Assembly: GCA_013816695.1 (NCBI GenBank)
Contig: JACDDZ010000052.1
Coordinates: forward strand, 1-9,762
DNA from: Gemmatimonadaceae bacterium
GTDB taxonomy: Bacteria; Gemmatimonadota; Gemmatimonadetes; Gemmatimonadales; Gemmatimonadaceae
Direction: 5' to 3'
Length of the DNA: 9,762 nt
Part shown: in pieces, positions 1-5,402 of the stretch
Layout: each line of letters opens with the position of its first letter
How positions within the stretch are numbered: the stretch's first letter is position 1
Position numbers and translations under genes: made by a program
The notes under the pieces: model-generated
Told to the model about the DNA's origin: nothing
The model's input: only the letters and a program-made list of their open reading frames with translations
The model's database searches: none

Positions 1-503
1 AGGAATGCATTCGCCGCCTGATCGGCACCCTCCTGTGCGACCATGCGCTCTGCATCGCCCACGATGAAAACTTTGCGTGCACCCAGGGCGGGCTTCATGG
101 AAGCAGTCTGAACCAGCGCGCGCACTGTCGCAACGAAAATGGCCTCCGAGCCACTGGCGGGTCCGTACACACCAGATGCGCTCCGGCGCTCTTCAATTGC
201 CTCTTGAATGTCATCGCGGATCGCCTCTGCGTCCGGGTCGGACTCCTTGAGTCGCGGTCTCGGGAAAAACCAGTGAACATCGGGATGGCGAAGCTCGAGT
301 ACGTAGCGGCAGCTCTGACATTCACCGCAGGGCTTCTTTTCAGAAGGGCACAGGAGCACCTGGGTAAGCCAGTGAGCAAGGCGCTGCTTGCCAACTCCAC
401 GCGGCCCATGGAAAAGAATGCTTGCCGGGAGAGCGCCGCGTTCGAGGCTTTCCCTCAGGGTTTTCTGAAGGGTGAGGTGACCAAAAAGTGGGATCAGAGG
501 CAC
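1..503 (-). CDS. holB: DNA polymerase III subunit delta-prime (clamp-loader AAA+ ATPase), 5' part only
   Basis: This is the N-terminal ~168 residues of a delta-prime/gamma-tau-like clamp-loader subunit; the rest runs off the left edge of the window. Seen in the translation: VPLIPLFGH at the start, a P-loop GPRGVGK at residues 33-39 followed by Gln rather than Ser/Thr, a four-Cys zinc module (C52, C59, C62, C65), the motif HPDVHWFFPRPR at 73-84, and a Walker-B-like strand RKVFIVGDAERM at 143-154 leading into DQAANAFL. Family knowledge: delta-prime helps load the beta sliding clamp at the replication fork in the cytoplasm. The GTG at 503-501 was chosen because an in-frame stop lies just upstream (515-513) and the residues after GTG match the usual family N-terminus. 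No good Shine-Dalgarno is visible. The gene is divergent from the DUF3224 gene, with 76 bp between the starts. Identity is confident. The choice between holB and a dnaX-like paralogue cannot be settled from half the gene. Confidence 0.9.
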   Translation of the reverse strand, partial: MPLIPLFGHLTLQKTLRESLERGALPASILFHGPRGVGKQRLAHWLTQVLLCPSEKKPCGECQSCRYVLELRHPDVHWFFPRPRLKESDPDAEAIRDDIQEAIEERRSASGVYGPASGSEAIFVATVRALVQTASMKPALGARKVFIVGDAERMVAQEGADQAANAF

Positions 504-579
504 GCAGGGAATCTACGGCGGGCGTCAGCGCGAGGCATTGCCCCGGGATATTTTTCAAAATCATCTCATGGGGTTATTG

Positions 580-969
580 ATGGCATCAGCCAGCGGCACC
601 TTTGAAACGAAATCGACCCCTCAGGCGCCCTATGACAGCGCGGACGGTATCAATATTGGGCGTGTCTCAATCGCCAAGACGTTCACGGGCGGCCTCGAAG
701 GAACGAGCACGGTGGAAATGATTGGTGCCATGACCCCGGTGAAGGGATCGGCGGGCTACGTAGCCATCGAGAGAGTCACGGCTGCCCTGGATGGAAAGAC
801 GGGCAGTTTTGTTCTCCAGCACTCAGGCACAATGAATCGTGGAGAAGCTTCGCTCATCGTGGCAGTCGTTCCCGATTCCGGCACCGGTGATCTCGTTGGC
901 CTGGACGGAACAATGAAAATTGACATCACAGATGGGAAGCACTTTTACATATTCGAATACTCGCTTTAG
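580..969 (+). CDS. DUF3224 family protein
   Basis: A 129-residue cytosolic protein with no signal peptide or membrane segment. It carries the hallmark string of the DUF3224 family: SGTFE near the N-terminus, LEGTSTVEM, KGSAGYVAIERV, GSFVLQHSGTM, VVPDSGTGDL, and DGKHFYIFEYSL at the C-terminus. These fit a small beta-barrel fold reminiscent of allene-oxide-cyclase-like proteins. The biochemical role of the family is not established, so no function is assigned. Two in-frame upstream starts exist (TTG at 538, ATG at 568). The ATG at 580 is preferred because the family begins right before SGTFE and a GGGG tract lies 6 nt upstream. Length is typical for the family. The gene is followed after 65 bp by the DJ-1/PfpI gene on the same strand, which may be read through or use its own promoter. 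Confidence 0.88.
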   Translation: MASASGTFETKSTPQAPYDSADGINIGRVSIAKTFTGGLEGTSTVEMIGAMTPVKGSAGYVAIERVTAALDGKTGSFVLQHSGTMNRGEASLIVAVVPDSGTGDLVGLDGTMKIDITDGKHFYIFEYSL

Positions 970-981
970 CTGGCACGTTTC

Positions 982-1011
982 CTGACCTTTTCAGGCAGCA
1001 CTACTTATAGA
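982..1011 (+). promoter_or_regulatory. candidate sigma-70-type promoter for the DJ-1/PfpI gene
   Basis: CTGACC (982-987) resembles a -35 box and TATAGA (1006-1011) a -10 box, separated by 18 bp. Transcription would start near 1018 and leave a short leader before the GGAGAG ribosome site and ATG at 1035. A CCTGA/TCAGG mini-inverted repeat (981-995) overlaps the -35. This is motif matching only; housekeeping promoter consensus in this phylum is not well fixed. Confidence 0.3.
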
Positions 1012-1034
1012 TATTGGATGAACTGGAGAGCGAA

Positions 1035-1655
1035 ATGACAGGTAGTCTCAATGGTCGCAAAGTCGCAGTGCTCGCAACAAATGGATTCGAATATTCCGAG
1101 CTAAAGGAACCGGTAGATGCGCTGAAGGAAGCAGGCGCTGATGTAAGGATTGTCTCTTTGCAGCCCGGTGAAATTCAGGGAATAACCAAGGGCGAACCGT
1201 CCGGGACGGTTCGGGTCGATGACCTCGTTACCGCTGTGGACGCAAAGGACTTCGACGCCCTTATTCTGCCGGGCGGCAGCAAAAATCCCCGCACGCTCAG
1301 CGAGAACTCGGATGCCGTGGCCTTCGCGCGCAGCTTTATGGAATCGGACAAACCTGTGGCTGCGATTTGCCATGGACCCCTGGTTCTTGTGGCAGCCGAC
1401 GCGGTGAAGGGAAGGACGCTGACGTCCACGCCCAAGGTGAAGGATGAGATGGAGGCAGCGGGCGCCAGCTGGGTGGACAAGACTGTTTCTGTGGACCAGA
1501 AGCTGGTTACGAGCCGCAGCCCTGCCGACCTTCCCCAATTTTGTGACAAGCTCCTCTCAATGCTCGCGACAGCCATCGACGAGCGAAAGCTCGACAAAAC
1601 CATCGAACAGAGCTTTCCAGCCAGTGATCCAATGCCGGGACCGACAGCTTTGTAG
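1035..1655 (+). CDS. DJ-1/PfpI family protein with C-terminal SFPASDP tail
   Basis: A 206-residue protein. Residues ~7-175 form the DJ-1/PfpI glutamine-amidotransferase-like fold: KVAVLATNGFE with the conserved acidic residue near E19, DALILPGG at 74-81, and the nucleophile elbow AICHGP with C112 and H113. Family members include proteases, chaperones, deglycase or glyoxalase-like enzymes and stress proteins, so the exact reaction is not assigned. Length up to ~175 is normal. It is followed by a ~30-residue extension, DERKLDKTIEQSFPASDPMPG, carrying the short SFPASDP motif, which is not part of the DJ-1 fold. The ATG at 1035 was chosen over TTG 1014 because GGAGAG (1025-1030) sits 4 nt upstream. 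No signal peptide is visible, so it is likely cytosolic. Similar proteins are often general-stress genes, but the sequence here shows no specific regulator. Confidence 0.9.
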   Translation: MTGSLNGRKVAVLATNGFEYSELKEPVDALKEAGADVRIVSLQPGEIQGITKGEPSGTVRVDDLVTAVDAKDFDALILPGGSKNPRTLSENSDAVAFARSFMESDKPVAAICHGPLVLVAADAVKGRTLTSTPKVKDEMEAAGASWVDKTVSVDQKLVTSRSPADLPQFCDKLLSMLATAIDERKLDKTIEQSFPASDPMPGPTAL

Positions 1656-1682
1656 CTGTTGGAACACACAGCGGATGAGTAG

Positions 1683-1703
1683 GTACTTTAAATTGTAAAG
1701 TAC
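1683..1703. promoter_or_regulatory. perfect inverted repeat, probable operator of the membrane protein / HTH / uppS unit
   Basis: Two perfect 8-bp arms, GTACTTTA (1683-1690) and TAAAGTAC (1696-1703), flank a 5-bp AT spacer. The arms are followed at once by TTGACA (1704-1709), a consensus -35 hexamer, though no good -10 follows at the right distance. The site lies 35 bp before the first gene of a unit that encodes a dimeric-type winged-helix regulator, so autoregulation is the natural reading. The symmetry is seen directly; the regulatory role is inferred. Confidence 0.6.
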
Positions 1704-1737
1704 TTGACAGAAGCCGTGCATTCAGGGAAATTTGATC

Positions 1738-2355
1738 ATGGCTTCAGTCACGCCGCTCAGGCGAACAGACACACCCGAACCTCCGGCGCTGCATGCGAGG
1801 GCGATGGATAACCTCGCCTACATCAGAGACACGATGGAAGCCGCCGTTTCATTTACCGCGGTGTCCGGGTGGGGAATGGTCGCTGTGGGACTCGTTGCAC
1901 TGCTCGCTGCGATTTTCGCATCCGCGCAGCCGACGGCAGGAATGGCGCTGAAGGTGTGGCTGCTGGCCGCTGTGCTGGCGCCGGTGATCTCTCTCTGGGC
2001 GATCGTGCGAAAGGCAAGGCTTGCACGAATGCCCTTGCTCACCGGGCCGGGTAGAAAGTTTCTCCTGAGTTTTTCCCCACCGATGTTGGTGGGTGCTCTT
2101 TTGACGATTGTTTTGTATCGCGCAGGTCTTGTGCAGGCGATTCCTGGAATGTGGCTGCTGTTGTATGGAACAGCCGTTGTTGCGGGGGGAGCATTCTCAG
2201 TACAGATCGTGCCGGTGATGGGTTTCTTTTTCATGGTGGCGGGGATAGTCGCGCTGTTTGCGCCGGCAACCTGGAGCAACTGGATAATGGCAGTAGCATT
2301 TGGCGGACTGCACATAGGGTTTGGAATTCCAATAGCAAGGAGACACGGTGGGTAA
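1738..2355 (+). CDS. six-helix integral membrane protein, partner of a winged-helix regulator
   Basis: A 205-residue hydrophobic protein of unknown function. After a ~40-residue polar N-terminus it has about six predicted membrane segments, roughly at 43-62, 70-90, 112-127, 134-154, 157-175 and 180-199, ending in a short basic tail IARRHGG. No catalytic or transport signature was recognised. The start is ATG 1738 with an AGGG purine stretch ~10 nt upstream; the TTG 6 bp earlier is less likely. The inverted repeat at 1683-1703 precedes it. Its 3' end overlaps the downstream regulator gene by 8 bp, so translation is probably coupled. From memory, similar membrane proteins next to HTH_34-type regulators occur in Gemmatimonadota and Acidobacteriota, but this could not be checked. 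It may be a sensor or effector of the regulator's signal; that is speculation. Confidence 0.8.
   Translation: MASVTPLRRTDTPEPPALHARAMDNLAYIRDTMEAAVSFTAVSGWGMVAVGLVALLAAIFASAQPTAGMALKVWLLAAVLAPVISLWAIVRKARLARMPLLTGPGRKFLLSFSPPMLVGALLTIVLYRAGLVQAIPGMWLLLYGTAVVAGGAFSVQIVPVMGFFFMVAGIVALFAPATWSNWIMAVAFGGLHIGFGIPIARRHGG
2337..2343 (+). promoter_or_regulatory. ribosome binding site fixing the GTG start of the winged-helix regulator
   Basis: AAGGAGA lies inside the last codons of the membrane-protein gene, 4 nt before GTG 2348. It is the strongest Shine-Dalgarno in this unit and supports a start that overlaps the upstream stop codon (TAA 2353-2355), implying coupled translation. Confidence 0.65.
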
Positions 2356-2785
2356 GCACGGAGCTGCACGAGACGAGGGGCGATCGGTGGGAGGGACGAG
2401 CCGGGTGGGTGGAGACCGGCTTCGCACCCTTCGCGCGAAGCGCGCTGAACGTCCGGCCGAGACACCCGTGCGCGCTCAGGCCCCAGGGCGCGCGGAAGAT
2501 CTGGACAGGCTGATTCACGAGCGACTCCGGCTTGGAATCGTGAGTTCACTGGCCGTGAACACTTCGCTCAGTTTCAGTGACCTCAAGAAGCTGATGCGCA
2601 CGACTGACGGCAACCTCAGCGTCCACGCGCGGAAGCTTGAGGAAGCGGAGTACATCACCTGTACGAAGTCCTTCGAAGGCAGGATGCCGAAGACCCAGTA
2701 CCGCCTGACACCAACTGGCCGGAAAGCGCTGGAGCGCTACCTCGACCACATGGAAGCGCTGATCAGCGCAACTCGCGAGCGGTAG
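2348..2785 (+). CDS. winged-helix transcriptional regulator (HTH_34 / MarR-like)
   Basis: A 145-residue DNA-binding protein. Residues ~52-138 form a winged helix: DLDRLIHERLRLGIVSSL (helix 1), LSFSDLKKLM (helix 2), then TTDGNLSVHARKLEEA (recognition helix, ~85-100), the wing YITCTKSFEGRMPKTQYRLT, and a C-terminal helix TGRKALERYLDHMEALI expected to dimerise. This matches the PF13601-type (HTH_34) regulators, which resemble MarR and often control their own operon. Residues 1-50 are an Arg/Gly/Ala-rich, probably disordered extension absent from compact members. The GTG start is supported by AAGGAGA 4 nt upstream; an internal start would remove the tail, but no better site is evident. The gene overlaps the membrane-protein gene and is followed after 6 bp by the uppS homologue. 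The probable target is the 8+8 inverted repeat at 1683-1703. The ligand is unknown. Confidence 0.88.
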   Translation: MGKHGAARDEGRSVGGTSRVGGDRLRTLRAKRAERPAETPVRAQAPGRAEDLDRLIHERLRLGIVSSLAVNTSLSFSDLKKLMRTTDGNLSVHARKLEEAEYITCTKSFEGRMPKTQYRLTPTGRKALERYLDHMEALISATRER

Positions 2786-2791
2786 CGGGCG

Positions 2792-3529
2792 ATGATCACT
2801 CGTACAGTATCTCCTGAAGAACGGTTTCCGGGAATCCATGTCGCAATCATCATGGACGGGAACGGCCGCTGGGCGAACGCTCGTGGACGTCCGCGCACAG
2901 CGGGCCATATAGTCGGAGCGCGAACGGTTCGCACGATCGTCGAGTCCGCGCCTTCATGTGGCATTGGAACGCTCACGCTCTATGCGTTTTCAGCGGATAA
3001 CTGGAACCGCCCGTCGCGGGAAGTTGCGATGCTGATGCGGTTGTTCCGTCGTTATCTCGCATCAGAAGTCGAGCGGTGCGTCACGAACAGTGTGCGCATG
3101 ACAATTCTCGGCCGCCGCGATCGCATTCCCGAGGAACTTCGGCGCGCGATCACCGCGGCGGAGCATGCAACGAAAGCGGGCACGAAGATGGACCTGAGGA
3201 TTGCGCTGGACTATTCGTCTCGCGACGCCCTGGTCCGTGCTGCGAAGAAGCTCGGGAGTGAGGCCGACCCCTCGTGGGAGACCTTCCGTCACCTGCTCGG
3301 CCGCGTTGATCATTCACGGGGAGCTGCGCGCGACGTGGATTTGCTGATCCGCACTGGTGGCGAACAGAGGTTGAGTGATTTCCTGCTCTGGGAATGCGCA
3401 TACGCGGAGCTGTATTTCACGCGGAGAATGTGGCCCGAGTTTGGCACAGCGGATTTGCGGGAAGCGGTAGAGGAGTTCCACAGCCGCGAGAGAAGGTTCG
3501 GGACAGTTTTAGCTGAGGCCGCCGGCTAA
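2792..3529 (+). CDS. uppS: cis-prenyltransferase (isoprenyl / undecaprenyl diphosphate synthase family)
   Basis: A 245-residue soluble or membrane-associated enzyme of the UppS family, which condenses isopentenyl diphosphate onto an allylic diphosphate to make long cis-polyprenyl diphosphates, the lipid carriers for cell-wall and glycan synthesis. Seen: [13 protein letters not shown] (16-28) with the catalytic Asp D22 and the N24-G25-R26 loop, [12 protein letters not shown] (63-74), [15 protein letters not shown] (187-201) with the diphosphate-binding arginines, AELYF and WPEF (214-217), and RERRFG near the C-terminus. Length is normal. One motif differs: the usual NYGGR region reads [10 protein letters not shown] (138-147). 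ATG 2792 lies 6 nt after the regulator stop, with only a weak GCGGGC ribosome site, suggesting coupling. It sits with a regulator and a membrane protein rather than with frr, cdsA or dxr, so it may be a second, specialised copy; product chain length is not predictable here. Confidence 0.93.
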   Translation: MITRTVSPEERFPGIHVAIIMDGNGRWANARGRPRTAGHIVGARTVRTIVESAPSCGIGTLTLYAFSADNWNRPSREVAMLMRLFRRYLASEVERCVTNSVRMTILGRRDRIPEELRRAITAAEHATKAGTKMDLRIALDYSSRDALVRAAKKLGSEADPSWETFRHLLGRVDHSRGAARDVDLLIRTGGEQRLSDFLLWECAYAELYFTRRMWPEFGTADLREAVEEFHSRERRFGTVLAEAAG

Positions 3530-3534
3530 GAGCA

Positions 3535-3579
3535 ACCGAAACCCGAATCGCCGTTGGCTGGCGGCGATTGACTTTCGGT
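3535..3579 (+). terminator. nested hairpin after uppS, probable transcription end
   Basis: An outer 7-bp stem, ACCGAAA (3535-3541) with TTTCGGT (3573-3579), encloses an inner perfect 8-bp stem, AATCGCCG (3546-3553) with CGGCGATT (3562-3569), with an 8-nt loop and a small CCCG/GAC internal loop. It starts 5 nt after the uppS stop. There is no uridine tract, so it is not a classical intrinsic terminator. It could be a terminator of another type or an RNA 3'-end stabiliser. Confidence 0.5.
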
Positions 3580-3620
3580 GTAAGTTTGCAAAATCGGCTT
3601 CTGCGAGGCTCACGATCACA

Positions 3621-5084
3621 TTGTCTCCGCTTGCTACAGTTGAATCTGTGAGTTCAGCCAGGTTTGCTGGAGCGATCGCGATCCTGTTTCTAACTCCCCT
3701 GACAATGCGGAGTCAGGCGACGCATACGCCGTACGGAGCAATCGAAGGCCGGGTTCTCGAGGGTATTTCGGGTCACCCGGTTTCCGATGCAATCGTAACG
3801 GTTGAGGGATCCCGGGCCGCCACTTATTCCGACTCGCTTGGTTTTTTCTCGCTTCGTCTTGTGCCTGCAGGGCCGGCCGTGCTTCGCGCACAGCGAATTG
3901 GCTTTGCCCCGCGCCGCACCAATCTCACTATTATCGCAGACAGCTCGGTTCGCATTGATCTGAGCCTCGCAAAAAATGCTCTGGAGCTGGAAGGGGTTCA
4001 AGTTCTCGCAGATCCCGCCAGCCGCGCGCGTGGAGAACTGGGAACTGCAACGGTTATCGAGGCCGATGCAATCAAGAATCAGGTTGCGGCCAGTCTTGCT
4101 GGAATTCTAGAGCTTACTCCCGGGGTTTCACTTTCAGCTCCCGGACTCGACAATGTCCAGCAGATTGGGTTGCGGGCCGTGCCAGTTTCCTCGGGTGCGA
4201 GCTCGGGGGGCGATGCTTCGGCCGGCTCGCTCGCCTCGTTCGGGACTACAATAGTGATCGATGGAATTCCGGTGTCCAACAACGCCAACCTGCAAACTTT
4301 GGGGCCGCGCGCCGAGGTGTCCTTCGCGAGCGCGGCCGGTGGCGGAGTTGACCTCCGCCGAATTCCGGCTTCAACCATCGAACGGGTTGAAGTCATCCGC
4401 GGAGTCCCCTCGGCGCGCTACGGCGATCTCACCCAAGGTGCAATTGTTGTGGAGACACGGACTGGTGCGCTTGATCCAGCTCTTCTCGCGCGATTCGATC
4501 CCGTAACGCTCGCGGGAACATTTGTCGCTGGAAAAGCCATCGGTGCATCCAACACACTTGCGTTGATCGCCGATATAACCCGAACCCGCGTTGGTGGAGG
4601 GGTGAGCGATGCGCGCGCCGTCCGCGGCACCGGCCAAATAGCTCATCGACTCGAGATAGGGACGCCGCATTCGCCAGAGATTGGTGCAAGCGCGAGGTCG
4701 CGATTCGTTTTTGACACTCGTGTCGATCTCATGTATCTCCTCGACGACAGGCCTGAAACCGCGGCACTTCGCGGTTTTGAATCCCGGTCGAGAGAATCCG
4801 GGTTACGGCTCTCTGAGCGAGCGCGGATTCATTTCTCAAATTCAACACGGCTCGACATCACGTCCGCTATCGAACAATCAGAGCAAAACTCATTTGGGCG
4901 CAGGGACCTGCTTCGGGTCGCAATTCCACTGACTACTCGACTTACTCCGGGACGCGAAGTCGGACATTATCTCGGTGGCCTGTTCAACGCGCGCGCCGAG
5001 CTCGAAGGAAAGCCGCGCTTTTTCTACAGCAGGCAGGAAGTGATCTCGCACTTTGGCGCCGGCGCGATCTCGCACGACCGGTAG
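3621..5084 (+). CDS. TonB-dependent receptor, truncated after the plug and start of the barrel (probable pseudogene remnant)
   Basis: A 487-residue outer-membrane receptor fragment. Visible in order: a signal peptide (SSARFAGAIAILFLTPLTM, cleavage near SQA-TH at ~33), a carboxypeptidase-regulatory-like beta-sandwich (~38-118, GAIEGRVLEG, GFFSLRLVPAG), a TonB plug domain (~140-285: LAGILELTPGVS, IVIDGIPVSNNANL, IERVEVIRGVPSARYGDLTQGAIVV), and then only ~200 residues of beta-barrel. Full receptors of this type are usually 700 residues or more, so most of the barrel, including the C-terminal aromatic strand, is missing. No continuation is found downstream in any frame. A functional transporter is therefore unlikely. 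The start is uncertain: TTG 3621 or GTG 3648 (the latter gives the cleanest signal peptide), and neither has a good ribosome site. It follows the uppS hairpin and is not obviously part of that operon. Substrate unknown. Confidence 0.82.
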   Translation: MSPLATVESVSSARFAGAIAILFLTPLTMRSQATHTPYGAIEGRVLEGISGHPVSDAIVTVEGSRAATYSDSLGFFSLRLVPAGPAVLRAQRIGFAPRRTNLTIIADSSVRIDLSLAKNALELEGVQVLADPASRARGELGTATVIEADAIKNQVAASLAGILELTPGVSLSAPGLDNVQQIGLRAVPVSSGASSGGDASAGSLASFGTTIVIDGIPVSNNANLQTLGPRAEVSFASAAGGGVDLRRIPASTIERVEVIRGVPSARYGDLTQGAIVVETRTGALDPALLARFDPVTLAGTFVAGKAIGASNTLALIADITRTRVGGGVSDARAVRGTGQIAHRLEIGTPHSPEIGASARSRFVFDTRVDLMYLLDDRPETAALRGFESRSRESGLRLSERARIHFSNSTRLDITSAIEQSEQNSFGRRDLLRVAIPLTTRLTPGREVGHYLGGLFNARAELEGKPRFFYSRQEVISHFGAGAISHDR

Positions 5085-5161
5085 CCAAGCCATCCCACCA
5101 TAACCGAAAGAACCAGTATGAGCATCCATGGATTAGCAAGAAAAGCCTTAATCGATCGCAT
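5024..5161 (-). CDS. possible small single-span membrane protein (45 residues)
   Basis: This short ORF is antisense to the 3' end of the truncated receptor. Translation gives MRSIKAFLANPWM, then a hydrophobic stretch LILVLSVMVGWLGY (~14-27, one membrane helix), then a Cys-containing tail RSCEIAPAPKCEITSCLL with three cysteines. The ATG at 5161-5159 is preceded on the minus strand by GGAGGAG (5176-5170) 8 nt upstream, a very good ribosome site, and also by AAGGAA directly adjacent. The basic N-terminus with one helix is what a real small membrane protein would show. Against it: it is short, overlaps the receptor frame by ~60 bp, and the family is not recognised. Function unknown. Confidence 0.4.
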   Translation of the reverse strand: MRSIKAFLANPWMLILVLSVMVGWLGYRSCEIAPAPKCEITSCLL

Positions 5162-5329
5162 TTCCTTCACTCCTCCATATCGATATGACTGTTGAGGGCA
5201 TCTTCGTTTACCTCAAGTATGTCATTAAGTTGGCCTCGGATTCCTCGGATCCGACAGGTCGTGAGTCGATTGCCTCTTTCGCACTGACCTATCATGGGGC
5301 CTTCAGCTTAACTGTAGGTTTTCGGCCTT

Positions 5330-5354
5330 AACAACTCTCAAGGTCTGCCGTCTA
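5330..5354 (+). promoter_or_regulatory. candidate ECF-sigma-type promoter of the Spy-like gene
   Basis: CTTAAC ends at 5332 and is followed after exactly 16 bp by CGTCTA (5349-5354). This fits the general AAC-N16-CGT pattern of group-4 (ECF) sigma factors, which commonly drive envelope-stress genes such as the one downstream. It is motif inspection only; a start near 5360 would exclude the outer arm of the leader hairpin at 5354-5390, so both models cannot be fully right. Confidence 0.25.
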
Positions 5355-5390
5355 CCTGTGTGACCGCGCATTCAGCGCGGGAAAACAGGT
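5354..5390 (+). promoter_or_regulatory. structured 5' leader hairpin upstream of the Spy-like gene
   Basis: An outer stem, ACCTGT (5354-5359) with ACAGGT (5385-5390), and an inner stem, CCGCGC (5364-5369) with GCGCGG (5375-5380), enclose loop ATTCA. They are separated by a symmetric 4x4 internal loop, GTGA opposite GAAA, which could stack as G-A, U-A, G-A and A-G pairs. It ends 2 nt before the GGAGG ribosome site (5393-5397), so the fold could affect translation initiation or mRNA stability. Confidence 0.45.
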
Positions 5391-5402
5391 TTGGAGGTTT
5401 CA

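Larger units (their letters stand above)
5162..5402. other. non-coding stretch between the receptor/small-ORF pair and the Spy-like gene
   Basis: No convincing ORF. It is visibly more AT-rich than its surroundings. It holds a 12-bp perfect palindrome CATATCGATATG (5176-5187), a TTGAGG/CCTCAA inverted repeat (5192-5197 with 5211-5216), an imperfect tandem CCTCGGATT-CCTCGGATC (5234-5251), a candidate ECF-type promoter (5330-5354) and the leader hairpin at 5354-5390. The left part would be the upstream region of the minus-strand small ORF and the right part that of the Spy-like gene. Confidence 0.6.

Noticed and set aside
204..605. 133-codon plus-strand ORF
   Set aside because: It is antisense to holB, whose minus-strand frame has clear P-loop, zinc-finger and Walker-B motifs; this ORF resembles nothing.
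1644..1659. ACAGCT-TTGT-AGCTGT hairpin at the stop of the DJ-1/PfpI gene
   Set aside because: Only 6 bp, overlaps the stop codon and has no following T-run, so it is not called a terminator.
1704..1736. TTGACA as part of a full sigma-70 promoter
   Set aside because: No acceptable -10 hexamer at 16-18 bp; it would fall almost on the ATG. Kept only as a note beside the operator candidate.
1818..2549. 243-codon minus-strand ORF
   Set aside because: Antisense to the membrane protein and regulator, which have good start sites and domain matches.
5234..5251. Tandem CCTCGGATT-CCTCGGATC
   Set aside because: Two imperfect 9-mers only; too short to be a meaningful repeat or CRISPR-like element.
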